Origin: Steroidobacteraceae bacterium
GTDB taxonomy: Bacteria > Pseudomonadota > Gammaproteobacteria > Steroidobacterales > Steroidobacteraceae
Reading direction: 5' to 3'
Length of the DNA: 57,049 nucleotides
NCBI GenBank assembly: GCA_029266835.1
Contig: JAQSWD010000011.1
Span: forward strand, 1 to 57,049
The notes under the pieces are model-generated. The model was not told where the DNA came from. It saw nothing but the letters and a program-made list of their open reading frames with translations, and did no database searches. The translations under genes and the position numbers were made by a program. This document shows, one piece after another, positions 9,786 to 18,468 of the stretch (its first letter is position 1; each line of letters begins with the position of its first letter).

Positions 9786-10175
9786 CTACTCGCCGACGGC
9801 GATCGAGTACTCGATGTGCAGGTCGCAGGAAGTCTTTCCCGTGCGGCCCTGGCGCTCGCCAGTGCACTTGGCGTGGCCGGAGGTATGCGCCTTGCCGTGC
9901 TCGGCGATGTCATCGACGTTCGCGGCAAGATCGAGCTCACCCGTGCAGCTGGCATACGGGCAGGGATAGACGAAATAGGCGCGCGCCGGCGGATGCAGCA
10001 CCACCGATTGCGGCGCCGGCGACTGCGACTCCGCGTCCGTGAACACGAAATCGAGGCGGAGCGACGGAATGTGGGGGAACCGGACGCGCAGTTCCTTGGC
10101 GGCCATGCGCTGCTTGCGCTGTTTCTCGCGCAGCAGATTGCGAGCCCCTTCGGGTCCGACAGTTGAAAATTTCAT
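9786..10175 (-). CDS. Conserved hypothetical protein with Cys/His cluster
   Basis: The 129-residue protein has a basic N-terminal helix (about residues 12-31), a central beta-rich part and a C-terminal Cys/His set (CPYASC, then H, H, C and C over about 50 residues) that could bind zinc. I do not recognise a named family. The stop codon abuts that of the DUF1993 gene. GAGAAG lies just upstream of the ATG. It is probably cytoplasmic. Confidence 0.65.
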   Translation of the reverse strand: MKFSTVGPEGARNLLREKQRKQRMAAKELRVRFPHIPSLRLDFVFTDAESQSPAPQSVVLHPPARAYFVYPCPYASCTGELDLAANVDDIAEHGKAHTSGHAKCTGERQGRTGKTSCDLHIEYSIAVGE

Positions 10176-10264
10176 GGGGTACTTCTCGGGCTGGCACGCT
10201 AAACGGGCGCAGAAGGTACTTCATGTGGGCCTGGTCGGCCCGGGAATCTGCGAAATCCGACAAG

Positions 10265-10296
10265 CGGGGCCCCAAATGCGCAAAAAGCGCGGCCCC
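10265..10296. other. Long hairpin between two minus-strand genes
   Basis: An outer stem CGGGGCC/GGCCCCG and inner GCGC/GCGC pairs enclose an AAAAA loop. It lies downstream of the SDR gene and upstream of the gene ending at 9786. There is no T-run after it on the minus strand, so termination or processing is only a guess. Confidence 0.35.
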
Positions 10297-10331
10297 GAAC
10301 CCGGCCGCCGCGGCATATGTCCGCCGCCGCG

Positions 10332-11843
10332 TCACCAGGGCGCCGGCTTGTAATCCTTGAGGAACTGCCCCCAGACGTGCGCGCCCGTGAGCCGTCCGGC
10401 GAACACCGGGTCCACGATACGCGCCGCGCCGTCGATGATGTCCAGTGGCGGTGAGAAGCCGAGCTCGGCCTTGCGCGCCGCGTGTATGGCCGGGTCCTCA
10501 TCGGTGATCCAGCCCGTGTCCACCGCATTCATGTGGATGCCGTCCTTCACGAAGTCCGGCGCGCTGGTCCGGGTCATCATGTTCAGCGCGGCCTTGGCCA
10601 TGTTCGTGTGCGGATGCTTGTCGGTCTTGGTCGCGCGATAGAACTGCCCCTCCATCGCGCTGACATTGACGATGTGCTTGTGCGCGCCGGGCGTGCGCAT
10701 CATGAGCGGCCGCAGGCGCGCATTGAGTATGTAGGGAGCGATGGCGTTCACCAGCTGCACTTCCACCAGTTCCGGCGTTGCGACTTCGTGCAGCCGCAGG
10801 CGCCAGCTGTTCATCTCGCGCAGGTCCACCTGCTGACGGTCCTCGTCGAAGCGGTTCGCGGGGAACAAGGCCTCGCCACCGCGGTAGTCATCGTCGAGAA
10901 ATCGCCGCTGCGACAGCGCGGCGCTGTGCACCAGGCCTTCGCCGGGGTTGTGTTCGGCGCCAACCACCAGCGCGGCGGCAGCCTGGTCGCGAGTGCTTTC
11001 CAGCCGGTGCAGCAACTCGTCATGGTCCGCGAGCACGGCGCGCAATTCCGTGTCCAGCGATGCGATCGGCGCCGCCTCCCTTGCCAGCAGGTGCTGGAAG
11101 AACCCCGCCGGCCGGCGCACGGTCTGGCAGGCGTTGTTCAGGATGTAATCGAGACGCGGCAGTCGCTCCAGCAGGAACTTCGTGAACAGCTCGACACTGG
11201 GTGAATGGCGCAGGTCGAGCCCGTGTATCTGCAGCCGCGGCCGCCAGGCTGCGAAATCCGGCTCCTGCGAATAACGCGTGGCGGCATCCACCGGAAAACG
11301 CGTGGTCACGACCACGTGCGCGCCGGCGCGCAGTAGTTTGAGCGACGCCTGGTAGCCGATCTTCACGCGAGCTCCGGTGACCAGCGCGTATTCACCGCTC
11401 AAGTCAGCGGTCTGCTCGCGCTTGGCGTAGTTGAAGTCGCCGCAGGCCTCGCACATGGAGTCGTAGTAGCGATGCACCTTCGAGAACGGCTGCTTGCAGA
11501 CGTAGCAATCGCGCTCCTTGTTCAGGCGCGGCTGGTCAGCGAGGTCTTCAGGCTTCGGGGGCTCCAGTCGCAGTGGCGCGTAGACGGGCGAGCGGCGCTG
11601 GACGCGCAGCCCCGCCTGGTCGATGGCCTTGCGGTCCTGCTCCTTGGCCGCTTCGCGTTCCGCCCGTCGGAAGGCCTTGGCCATTTTCACCAGGTCGTGG
11701 CGCTCGGGTTTCGCAACCAGGCCCGCGAGCGTCAGCAGTTCGCGGCGCTGATCCCGAGTGAGTCGGGTGAGATGCGAACGATCCGCCTCGATCGCCTTCA
11801 AAACCCGGATGCAGGCGGCCAGGTCGTCTTCGGAAATATCCAT
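10332..11843 (-). CDS. SDR-family oxidoreductase with N-terminal zinc-finger region
   Basis: A 503-residue protein with a helical N-terminus, a four-cysteine motif (Cys113, 116, 131, 134: CYVC and CEAC) and a C-terminal short-chain dehydrogenase domain from about residue 148. The dinucleotide-binding loop reads TGARVKIG (156-163), with Lys where the second glycine of TGxxxGIG normally lies. In the active site Ser395 (NVSAMEG) is present, but the YxxxK position aligned with MAKAALNMM has Thr413 before Lys417; YRATK at 402-406 could substitute. The NxxxT and proline-glycine elements of the family remain (NAVDTGW). Substrate unknown. Confidence 0.8.
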   Translation of the reverse strand: MDISEDDLAACIRVLKAIEADRSHLTRLTRDQRRELLTLAGLVAKPERHDLVKMAKAFRRAEREAAKEQDRKAIDQAGLRVQRRSPVYAPLRLEPPKPEDLADQPRLNKERDCYVCKQPFSKVHRYYDSMCEACGDFNYAKREQTADLSGEYALVTGARVKIGYQASLKLLRAGAHVVVTTRFPVDAATRYSQEPDFAAWRPRLQIHGLDLRHSPSVELFTKFLLERLPRLDYILNNACQTVRRPAGFFQHLLAREAAPIASLDTELRAVLADHDELLHRLESTRDQAAAALVVGAEHNPGEGLVHSAALSQRRFLDDDYRGGEALFPANRFDEDRQQVDLREMNSWRLRLHEVATPELVEVQLVNAIAPYILNARLRPLMMRTPGAHKHIVNVSAMEGQFYRATKTDKHPHTNMAKAALNMMTRTSAPDFVKDGIHMNAVDTGWITDEDPAIHAARKAELGFSPPLDIIDGAARIVDPVFAGRLTGAHVWGQFLKDYKPAPW

Positions 11844-11892
11844 GGGCGCATTGTAGGGGCGCGCCCGACTCGTGGTTACGCGGCGAGTGTGC

Positions 11893-12429
11893 TCAACGCG
11901 GCACGCCGAAGTTCTGCACCCAGTAGATCTGGCCGCGTTTCCTGCCCACGCTCACGGCAACGCCGATCTGCTGGAACCGCGCGTCCATGATGTTCGCGCA
12001 GTGCCCGGGACTTGCGAGCCACCCCGCGACGACTTCCTCGGCGGACTCCGGCCCCAGGGCGATGTTCTCGCCGGTGAGGCGCGAGTCGTAACCGGCGCGC
12101 CGCACCCGGTCCCTGGGCTGGCTGCCGTTGCTGCCGCGATGCTCGAAGAACTTTTTGCGCGCCATGTCGCGTGCGTGCCCGGCGGCGGCAGCGTTGAGTT
12201 CCTGCGAGACGCTCAGCGGCGCGGCGGCGGGGAACTGCTCCGATCCGCAACGTCTGCGGTGCTTTCTCGCTTCGTTGACCAGGTCGACGACGCGGGCGCG
12301 AACCTTCGCATGTGAATCACGCGTGACGAAGGCATCGGCCGGGATTGCGACGGTGTGCACGCCAGCGAGCAGGGCGGCGATGGCGTAAACCCGCAGCCGC
12401 CACGGGATCCGACTGAAAACTGGCAACAT
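11893..12429 (-). CDS. Exported CAP-domain (SCP/PR1-like) protein
   Basis: The product has a signal peptide ending near IPADAF and a bacterial CAP domain: VDLVNEARKHRR at the start, LNAAAAGHARDMA, HRGSNGSQPRDR, the signature GENIA, and a PGHCANIMDARFQQIGV segment. Bacterial members are secreted proteins of mostly unknown enzymology, often tied to the cell surface. I prefer the ATG at 12429 (178 residues); in-frame ATGs at 12444 and 12471 are possible. Divergent from the lipoprotein gene at 12660. Confidence 0.8.
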   Translation of the reverse strand: MLPVFSRIPWRLRVYAIAALLAGVHTVAIPADAFVTRDSHAKVRARVVDLVNEARKHRRRCGSEQFPAAAPLSVSQELNAAAAGHARDMARKKFFEHRGSNGSQPRDRVRRAGYDSRLTGENIALGPESAEEVVAGWLASPGHCANIMDARFQQIGVAVSVGRKRGQIYWVQNFGVPR

Positions 12430-12659
12430 GCCCGCAGTATCCATGACCACGCTGAATGCCGGGTGAATCATCCCGATCGGGCGTTCGGCGCCCCGGATGC
12501 CACGTAGATAGGGCCAATCCGGCGGCCTGGCGCGCCCGTGGCGACGCGCATTTCTTTCATTTCTGCGCCGTTGCGACCCACCGCACAATCCCGGGACGGA
12601 GCGGCCAGTATTCTTTCGCGCATCTCGAACTGGACCGCCCGGTCAATGGAGTAGTGAGA

Positions 12660-13118
12660 ATGCGCCGCAATATCCTGTTGGTCTCGATCGCCATGGTCAT
12701 ACTTTCCGCCTGCTCCGTCGGCAAGGCCGTGAACCAGCCCAAGGCCAAGGACCTGAGCGTGCTCGATGTCGGCACTCCGCGCGATCGCGTGCTGGTCGAA
12801 CTCGGTCAGCCGGTGGTGAGCGAGAAGGATGCCAACGGCAACCAGACGGACTTCTTCAAGTTCATCCAGGGTCAGCACGGCGCCGCCAAAGCCGGCAAGG
12901 GCATCCTGTACGGCGCCCTGGCGGTAACGACGTTGGGCCTGTCCGAGATCGTCACCAATCCCGTCGAAGGTACGGCCGGCGCGGGCAAGGAAATGCAGAT
13001 CAAGGTCACCTACGACGCGCTGAACAAGGTCGAGATCGTCGACGTCCTGAAGGATGACCGCTGGATCCAGGTGCAGAAGGTCGGCGAGCCCACCGCCGCG
13101 AATGCACCAACGAAGTAG
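12660..13118 (+). CDS. SmpA/OmlA-like lipoprotein
   Basis: A 152-residue lipoprotein with signal and lipobox LSACS. The mature part has the pattern DVGTPRDRVLVELGQPVVSE typical of SmpA/OmlA (BamE-like fold) proteins, a glycine-rich hydrophobic middle (about 80-100) and a C-terminal strand pair. It is not BamE itself by length and sequence; its role at the envelope is unknown. GGAG about 10 bases upstream supports the ATG at 12660. A strong terminator follows the stop. Confidence 0.75.
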   Translation: MRRNILLVSIAMVILSACSVGKAVNQPKAKDLSVLDVGTPRDRVLVELGQPVVSEKDANGNQTDFFKFIQGQHGAAKAGKGILYGALAVTTLGLSEIVTNPVEGTAGAGKEMQIKVTYDALNKVEIVDVLKDDRWIQVQKVGEPTAANAPTK

Positions 13119-13141
13119 GCGCTAGATAGCATCGGAAACAC

Positions 13142-13177
13142 GCCCCCGGTGGGAAACCACCGGGGGCTTTTTCTTTT
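13142..13177 (+). terminator. Rho-independent terminator
   Basis: An 11-bp perfect stem (GCCCCCGGTGG / CCACCGGGGGC) with a GAAA tetraloop is followed by TTTTTCTTTT. It ends the lipoprotein transcript. Confidence 0.92.
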
Positions 13178-13316
13178 GTGGAAATGCCGCGCAACTTTCC
13201 TCTGCCATCCGAAGGTGATACTTGCGGCCCCGGCGAATGTGTCATAAGAAGTGTGCGCAGGGAGCTCACGCTTCGCGGCAACGTTCCGACAAGAAAAAGC
13301 CTGGGAGGGCGCGAAC

Positions 13317-13628
13317 ATGTTTTGTCCAAGTTGCGGTCAGTCGAATCCGGATGAGGCGAAGTTCTGCGGCAAGTGCGGCGCCGCGATCACGGCAGCTGCG
13401 GCGCCCAAACCCGTTCACGTGGAACCCGGCGCGAAAGACACGGGTGTCGTGAGCCAGACGATGAAAACGTGGATGCTGGTCGCAAGCATCGTGTTGCCCG
13501 TGGTCGGCATCGTGGTGGGCATCGTGTACCTGCTGGATGCGAATCCCGAAAAGAAGGAAGCGGGCAAGCTCTGGTTGATCGTCGGCATCGTGGCGGCGGT
13601 GATCTGGTCGGCCTTGTTCGGCGCCTGA
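13317..13628 (+). CDS. Zinc-ribbon membrane protein
   Basis: A 103-residue protein opening with a zinc ribbon (CPSCGQSNPDEAKFCGKCG, residues 3-21), then an alanine/proline linker and two hydrophobic helices (about 48-72 and 83-101). GGGAGGG precedes the ATG at 13317. It lies 17 bases upstream of a TIR protein that carries a similar zinc ribbon at its C-terminus, so the two are probably co-transcribed and may interact at the membrane. Function unknown. Confidence 0.75.
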   Translation: MFCPSCGQSNPDEAKFCGKCGAAITAAAAPKPVHVEPGAKDTGVVSQTMKTWMLVASIVLPVVGIVVGIVYLLDANPEKKEAGKLWLIVGIVAAVIWSALFGA

Positions 13629-13645
13629 CGGCGAGACAGGGCGAC

Positions 13646-14227
13646 ATGGCGCACGACGTCTTCATCAGTTACTGCTCCGAGGACAAGCCGATCGCCGACG
13701 CGGTGTGCGCGACGCTCGAGGCATCGGGGACGCGGTGCTGGATCGCGCCGCGCGACATACTCCCCGGCGTCGACTGGGGTGAGGCCATCATCGACGCGAT
13801 CCAGGAGAGCAAGGCGATGTTGCTGGTGTTCTCGTCGAAAGCGAACGCCTCGCAACAGATCAAGCGTGAAGTCGAGCGCGCGGTGAATCGCGGCATTCCG
13901 TTGATTCCGGTCCGCCTCGACGACGCATTGCCGAGCAAGTCACTCGAGTACTTCATCAGCACGCCGCATTGGCTGGACGCGCTGACTCCGCCGCTCGAGA
14001 GCCACCTGCAACGCGTGGCCCAGGCCGTGAAGGCGCTGCTGCAGCGCCTGGCCGGCAACGCGGGTGGCGAAGCGGCGGATGCGGCATCCAGAAGCGGCGC
14101 TTCTTCCGATGACCGGGATCCGCCGCGCCAGCAATCAAGCGCGCCATTGCAGTTCTGCATTCATTGCGGCGCGCGCCGCGTGGCCGGCAACCGCTTCTGC
14201 ACGGGCTGCGGCAAGGCAAGCGCCTAA
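13646..14227 (+). CDS. TIR-domain protein with C-terminal zinc ribbon
   Basis: Residues 1-140 are a TIR_2-type domain: HDVFISYCSED at the start, CWIAPRDILPGVDWGEAI in the BB-loop region, LVFSSKANAS, and IPVRLDD. Glu75 (IKREVE) aligns by pattern with the catalytic glutamate of NAD-cleaving TIR domains, so an NADase activity is possible but unproven. A low-complexity linker leads to a zinc ribbon (CIHC and CTGC, about 171-190). It follows the zinc-ribbon membrane gene by 17 bases. Bacterial TIR proteins often act in anti-phage or signalling roles; the partner that would trigger this one is not visible. Confidence 0.85.
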   Translation: MAHDVFISYCSEDKPIADAVCATLEASGTRCWIAPRDILPGVDWGEAIIDAIQESKAMLLVFSSKANASQQIKREVERAVNRGIPLIPVRLDDALPSKSLEYFISTPHWLDALTPPLESHLQRVAQAVKALLQRLAGNAGGEAADAASRSGASSDDRDPPRQQSSAPLQFCIHCGARRVAGNRFCTGCGKASA

Positions 14228-14398
14228 GGAAGAGAGTAGATGGGCGGCAACACTTTGCCGCATGGCCGTGGCCGGTTGCGCAACCATCGAAAGAGGCAGG
14301 CGCCGCGGATCGAATGCATCACATATTCCCGGGAGGGTGCGTGGTAGTTTGCGCCCCCGTCGCCACCTGGCGATTTTTCAGTTACAGGAATATTCAGA

Positions 14399-14578
14399 AT
14401 GTCTTCGTCGAATCTTGCCGAGCGCATGGACCACTCGGCAACGGATCTGCTCTCGCATCCTCCCCGCACCGCCAGCAATGACGATCGCTTTGCGCGTCGC
14501 CGCCGGCTGCGTATGTCTTTCACGAACCGGAAGTCGACCCATCGCGATCAGGGCCTGCGGATTTTCCGCGTTCGCTGA
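14399..14578 (+). CDS. Possible small basic protein (59 aa)
   Basis: In the 435-bp gap after the TIR gene, an ATG at 14399 with AGGAAT upstream opens a 59-codon frame (starting MSSSNLAERMDHSATDLL, arginine-rich at its end). A strong terminator begins 22 bases after the stop, which suggests a transcript ends here. I know no homologue and coding is unproven. The rest of 14228-14398 shows nothing I can name. Confidence 0.35.
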   Translation: MSSSNLAERMDHSATDLLSHPPRTASNDDRFARRRRLRMSFTNRKSTHRDQGLRIFRVR

Positions 14579-14599
14579 TCTGACTTCCGTCGAACATGA

Positions 14600-14633
14600 G
14601 CCCCCGGATGCGCGGCCTCCGGGGGCTTTTTCT
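14600..14633 (+). terminator. Rho-independent terminator
   Basis: A 9-bp stem (GCCCCCGGA / TCCGGGGGC) is followed by TTTTTCTTT. It separates the TIR/small-ORF unit from the dehydrogenase gene, whose ATG lies 30 bases on. Confidence 0.88.
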
Positions 14634-14662
14634 TTCTCCGCCCCCAACGGAGAATCAGGCCG

Positions 14663-15529
14663 ATGAAACGCATCGCATTCCTCGGCCTCGGGATCATGGG
14701 TGCGCCGATGGCGCGTCGACTGCTGGATCACGGATTGCACGTGACCGTGTGGAATCGAAAGGCCGCGCGGGCCGCGCCGCTGGTCGATGCGGGGGCGCGT
14801 CTGGCTGAGTCACCCGCCCAGGCCGCGAGCAATGCCGAAGCCGTGATCGCCATGCTTGCCGACGTCGATGCATCACGAACGGTGTGGCTGGGGCCAGCGG
14901 GCGCGCTGGCCGCCATGCAGCGCGGCACCCTCGCCATCGACTCGAGCACGCTGACGGTGGAGTGGATGCGCGAACTCGGCGCGGCCGCCGCGGCGCGTGG
15001 CATCGGCTTCCTCGACGCGCCCGTCACCGGTAGTAAGAAGCAGGCGGAAGAAGGTTCCTTGAATTTTCTGGTGGGCGGTGCGGCGCAGGACGTGGAACGC
15101 GCGCGCAGCCTGTTCTCGGCCATGGGCCGCGGACAGGTTCACGTGGGGCCGGCCGGCAGTGGCGCCATGCTGAAGCTCATCAACAACTTCATGTGCGGCG
15201 TGCAGGTGGCCAGCCTGGCGGAGGCCATTGCGATGGCCGAGCGCAGCGGCATCGACGTGAAGCTCGCCGGCGACATACTGGCCGCGGGGTCGCCCGGCAG
15301 TCCGCTGGTGAAGATGGTCGTGCCCCGAATGGTGGCGCGCGACTACACGCCTAACTTCCTGGTGCCGCTCATGGTCAAGGACCTCACCTACGTCATCGAC
15401 ACTTTCAGGAACGCCGGCATCGAGCTGGCGGATGCGCGCGCGGCGCGCGAGCGATTCCAGGCGGCGGCCGACGCCGGCCACGAGCACCAGGACATCGCCT
15501 CGGTGGTCGAAGTGTTTCGGCGAAACTGA
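14663..15529 (+). CDS. NAD(P)-dependent beta-hydroxyacid dehydrogenase (HIBADH family)
   Basis: The 288-residue protein belongs to the 3-hydroxyisobutyrate/tartronate-semialdehyde reductase family. It starts with a Rossmann motif FLGLGIMGAPMARRLL, keeps the substrate-binding DAPVTGSKKQAEEGSL segment and the catalytic lysine in MLKLINNF, and has the KDLTYVIDTFRNAG C-terminal helix region. The precise substrate (3-hydroxyisobutyrate, tartronate semialdehyde, succinic semialdehyde or other) cannot be told. Length is normal. It stands alone downstream of a terminator. Confidence 0.9.
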   Translation: MKRIAFLGLGIMGAPMARRLLDHGLHVTVWNRKAARAAPLVDAGARLAESPAQAASNAEAVIAMLADVDASRTVWLGPAGALAAMQRGTLAIDSSTLTVEWMRELGAAAAARGIGFLDAPVTGSKKQAEEGSLNFLVGGAAQDVERARSLFSAMGRGQVHVGPAGSGAMLKLINNFMCGVQVASLAEAIAMAERSGIDVKLAGDILAAGSPGSPLVKMVVPRMVARDYTPNFLVPLMVKDLTYVIDTFRNAGIELADARAARERFQAAADAGHEHQDIASVVEVFRRN

Positions 15530-15618
15530 CCCTGTCGGAAAAGTCCGTGGACATGCGGCGGCGCTCGGGTCTCGAACCGGCGAAGGTGCGCCAATAACAT
15601 CTTCGACACGAAGGACGC

Positions 15619-16425
15619 ATGCGACCAGACGACACACAACTCCTCCTGTTCACACTGGGATGCGTAGGCGTCGTCGCCCTGGCTGCGCTTCTTCTGCGGC
15701 GAAATGCCACCAGGCCCGCGCACACCCCCGCGCACACACTGGGGTGGCTGCTGCTCGCCCCTGGCTTGGGAGCGCTGGCTCTGCTCGCGCTGGCCGAATT
15801 CACGGGGCGCCTGGGCCCCGAACATCTGTGGTTCCGCGAGCCCACCTTTTATATTGCGACCGCCATCCTTCTCGGTGCCGGCGCCTGGTGGCTGCGGCGC
15901 CCCGCGCCGCGACTTCTGAAGTTCGGGTTGCCGGCGGTGCTCGTCGGCCTGGCCAGCCTCGGCATTCTGCTGGCGCGAATGGATGGCCGCTCGATGCCGT
16001 TGGCGATGGCCATGCCGACGCTGGGAGCCAATGCGCCCGAACTTACGTATTTCGACCAGCGCGGCAAACGCCGCAGCCTGTCCGAGTTGAGTGGCCAGGT
16101 GGTGCTGCTCAACTTCTGGGCAACGTGGTGCGCGCCTTGCCGCCGCGAGATGCCGCTGCTCTCGAAGATGCAGCGCGAACATGGTGGCCAGGGGCTGGTG
16201 GTCCTGTACGTTTCGCTGGAAGAACCCCAGGTGCTCGAGCCTTTCCTTGCGTCCAACCATTTCGAGGGCACGCACGGTCGCCTCGAGCGCGCCGCCGATT
16301 TCTACGACGCCGGAAAGCTGTATCCGTTGAGCTACCTCATTTCACGCGATGGCAGGGTCGCCTATCGCTGGAGTGGCCGGCCGCGCGATGAATGGTTGGC
16401 GGAGAAGGTGAACGAACTCCTGTAG
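15619..16425 (+). CDS. Membrane-anchored TlpA-like thiol:disulfide protein
   Basis: The N-terminal ~130 residues hold about four hydrophobic helices; the C-terminal ~140 residues are a TlpA/ResA-type thioredoxin fold with the redox motif WCAPC in VLLNFWATWCAPCRREMPLL. The redox domain is preceded by PTLGANAPELTYFD, typical of periplasmic TlpA proteins, so it probably reduces disulfides outside the cytoplasm. Several transmembrane helices rather than one is unusual but known for DsbD-like fusions. No cytochrome-maturation gene is adjacent. Confidence 0.85.
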   Translation: MRPDDTQLLLFTLGCVGVVALAALLLRRNATRPAHTPAHTLGWLLLAPGLGALALLALAEFTGRLGPEHLWFREPTFYIATAILLGAGAWWLRRPAPRLLKFGLPAVLVGLASLGILLARMDGRSMPLAMAMPTLGANAPELTYFDQRGKRRSLSELSGQVVLLNFWATWCAPCRREMPLLSKMQREHGGQGLVVLYVSLEEPQVLEPFLASNHFEGTHGRLERAADFYDAGKLYPLSYLISRDGRVAYRWSGRPRDEWLAEKVNELL

Positions 16426-16493
16426 GCCGGGGATCGCGATGAAGCGTTTCGCGCGGGAGCGCGACGGTCCGCCAGACGGTACTATCCACCCGC

Positions 16494-17495
16494 ATGCGTA
16501 TTTTCCTGAGCTACGCCTCCGAAGATCGTGCGTCGGCGGACGCGATCCGTCTTGCGCTGCAAGACGATCACGACGTGTTCTTCGATCGCGAAGACCTGCC
16601 GCCGGGCGGTGAGTACCACGCGCGCATTCGCCGCGGCATCGAAGAATCCGACCTGGTCATCTTTCTCGTCAGCCCGAAGACGCTGGATGCAGGCAGCTAC
16701 ACGCTCAACGAGATCTCGATGGCCGAGAAACAGTGGGCGTCGCCCGATGGCCGCGTGCTGCCGGTGCTGCTCGAGCGGGTGAACGCGAAGGACCTGCCCG
16801 CCTATCTGAGTTCGGTCACGTTTCTCGAGACGCCGGGCAACCTGCCGGCGGCGGTCGCGGATGCGGTCCACCGCCTCGCAGGCGAGCGGCGCCGCAAGCG
16901 GCTGCGCATGGTCGTGCCCGTAGTGGCCGCCGGCCTGCTGGCAGCCGGCGGCGTGGCCTGGTACTTCGCGAATCGCGGCGACCCGGCCACGCGCACGGGG
17001 AAGGATGGCGCGCCGGCCATGCTGATCCCTGCCGGCAATTTCACCTTTGGCGACGACGAGGCCTCGCCGATTCGACAGCTGTATATCGACGCCTTCTACA
17101 TGGATGGCGGGCAAACGTCTGCCGACGGAGGCGGAATGGGAAAAGGCCGCGCGCGGCGCTGATGCGCGTGTGTATCCCTGGGGTGCGGCGGAGCCCACTC
17201 CCGACCATGCAAACCACCTGAACACGTCACCGGCACCGTACGAAGGTGCGTTGTCGCCCGTGGGCACACATCCGATGGGCAACAGCCCCTATGGCGTCGA
17301 GGATCTGGCGGGTAATGCCTCGGAGTGGGTGGCTGACTGGTTCTCGGAGAGCTTCACCACCGACGACGTCTACAATCCGCGCGGGCCGGCTGAAGGAGAG
17401 AAGAAGGTGATTCGTGGAGCGCGGTGGCGCGGCAATACGCGAGCCCGGACACGCGGGCTGACGACATCGGCTTTCGCTGCGCTGGCGATCCTTGA
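16494..17495 (+). pseudogene. Decayed TIR-TM-formylglycine-generating-enzyme gene
   Basis: The intact 5' part encodes a TIR_2 domain (MRIFLSYASED; FFDREDLPPGGEYH; candidate Glu73 in LNEIS), then a basic stretch and one transmembrane helix (about 140-158), then the start of an FGE/SUMF1-like domain ([17 protein letters not shown]). At about 17102 the frame jumps from YIDAFYMD directly to [16 protein letters not shown] in another frame, so the usual ~60 residues between these motifs are missing. The FGE domain continues to VIRGA at about 17420, where a second shift joins [17 protein letters not shown] in a third frame, stopping at 17495. Two internal deletions with frame changes make it a pseudogene, unless the assembly is wrong here. 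Confidence 0.8.
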
Positions 17496-17683
17496 GAAGC
17501 GCGGCCGTCATCGCCGGATAGTTAGTCTGCGGCGCGGGCTGCGGTTACGCGGAAAGCAACTTTGTTCACAGTTCGGCGCCGCGCGGCGCAACACGAGATT
17601 GCATCGTGATCGAAACCGTTGGAGGCTGATCGTCAAGCGACCAGTTCGCCGCGACGCTTGCTCATCAACACAAGGAATTCACC

Positions 17684-18445
17684 ATGGGCCGCTCCGCCAG
17701 GGACATCCAGGATTACGTGTCTTCATTGGATCTGCCAGCGGTGCGCACCACGCGCGGAGCCAAGCGGGGAGCGCCGGTAGCCTTCAAGCAAGAAAAGGAA
17801 GTGGTAGCGGTCGGCGCGCAATTGACCGAGTTCAGTGATTCGGTTCCCGCCGACCTGCGGCCGCCCATCTCCAACTCGATGCTGCTGGCTCAGCTGGCGG
17901 CCGACAAGGCCACCGCCGAAGACCAGGACGTCATGCAGTGGCATGCCAAATACCGGGACGTGCTCAAGAAAGTCGGCTGGCAGCTCGCGGATGCCGAAGA
18001 TCGAAAGCGCGTCATTACCGACAAGGATCTCAGCGTCCACCAGGCCATCATCCCCGTGCTCACCACTCTGTTGGGGCCGGCGGCCGCGGCCACGTCCATG
18101 GTCGTCACGGTACTGAAGGGACTGCAGGAAATGGACAAGGAATCGCCGTGGATCACCTTGTTCGACCGCGAAAGCCAGCACGCCAGCGGCGCGAAGTTCC
18201 AGATCAGTTACGTGGACGCGGACGAAAATGGCGCGGCCTCGGTGAAGCTGCTGAGTTGCACCATCGAGGCCGAACGAAAGATCACGCAGGTGCTGTTCTT
18301 CAAGTTCTCTTCGCAGCGCGCCGAGATGCGCGACCGGCAGACATTACTGTCGACCAATCGCGAAGTTCTCGAGTCCGGCAAGGAAGCGATCGCCAAAAAA
18401 GTCGGCGTCTTCATCAACGAGTTCGTCGAAAACATCGAGCTCTGA
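17684..18445 (+). CDS. Unknown 253-residue protein
   Basis: I do not recognise this family. It is soluble with no signal peptide. The middle (about 118-150) is a hydrophobic Ala/Thr-rich helix pair ([17 protein letters not shown]), which could be a buried hairpin or membrane-inserting segment; the C-terminal half looks beta-rich ([33 protein letters not shown]) and ends in a helix ([16 protein letters not shown]). It sits between a decayed TIR effector and a divergent peptidase/hydrolase/CHAT group, so a role in that island, for example as a protease target or pore-forming protein, is a guess. Confidence 0.7.
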   Translation: MGRSARDIQDYVSSLDLPAVRTTRGAKRGAPVAFKQEKEVVAVGAQLTEFSDSVPADLRPPISNSMLLAQLAADKATAEDQDVMQWHAKYRDVLKKVGWQLADAEDRKRVITDKDLSVHQAIIPVLTTLLGPAAAATSMVVTVLKGLQEMDKESPWITLFDRESQHASGAKFQISYVDADENGAASVKLLSCTIEAERKITQVLFFKFSSQRAEMRDRQTLLSTNREVLESGKEAIAKKVGVFINEFVENIEL

Positions 18446-18468
18446 GGGAAGCGGGCGCCCGCCCTCGT

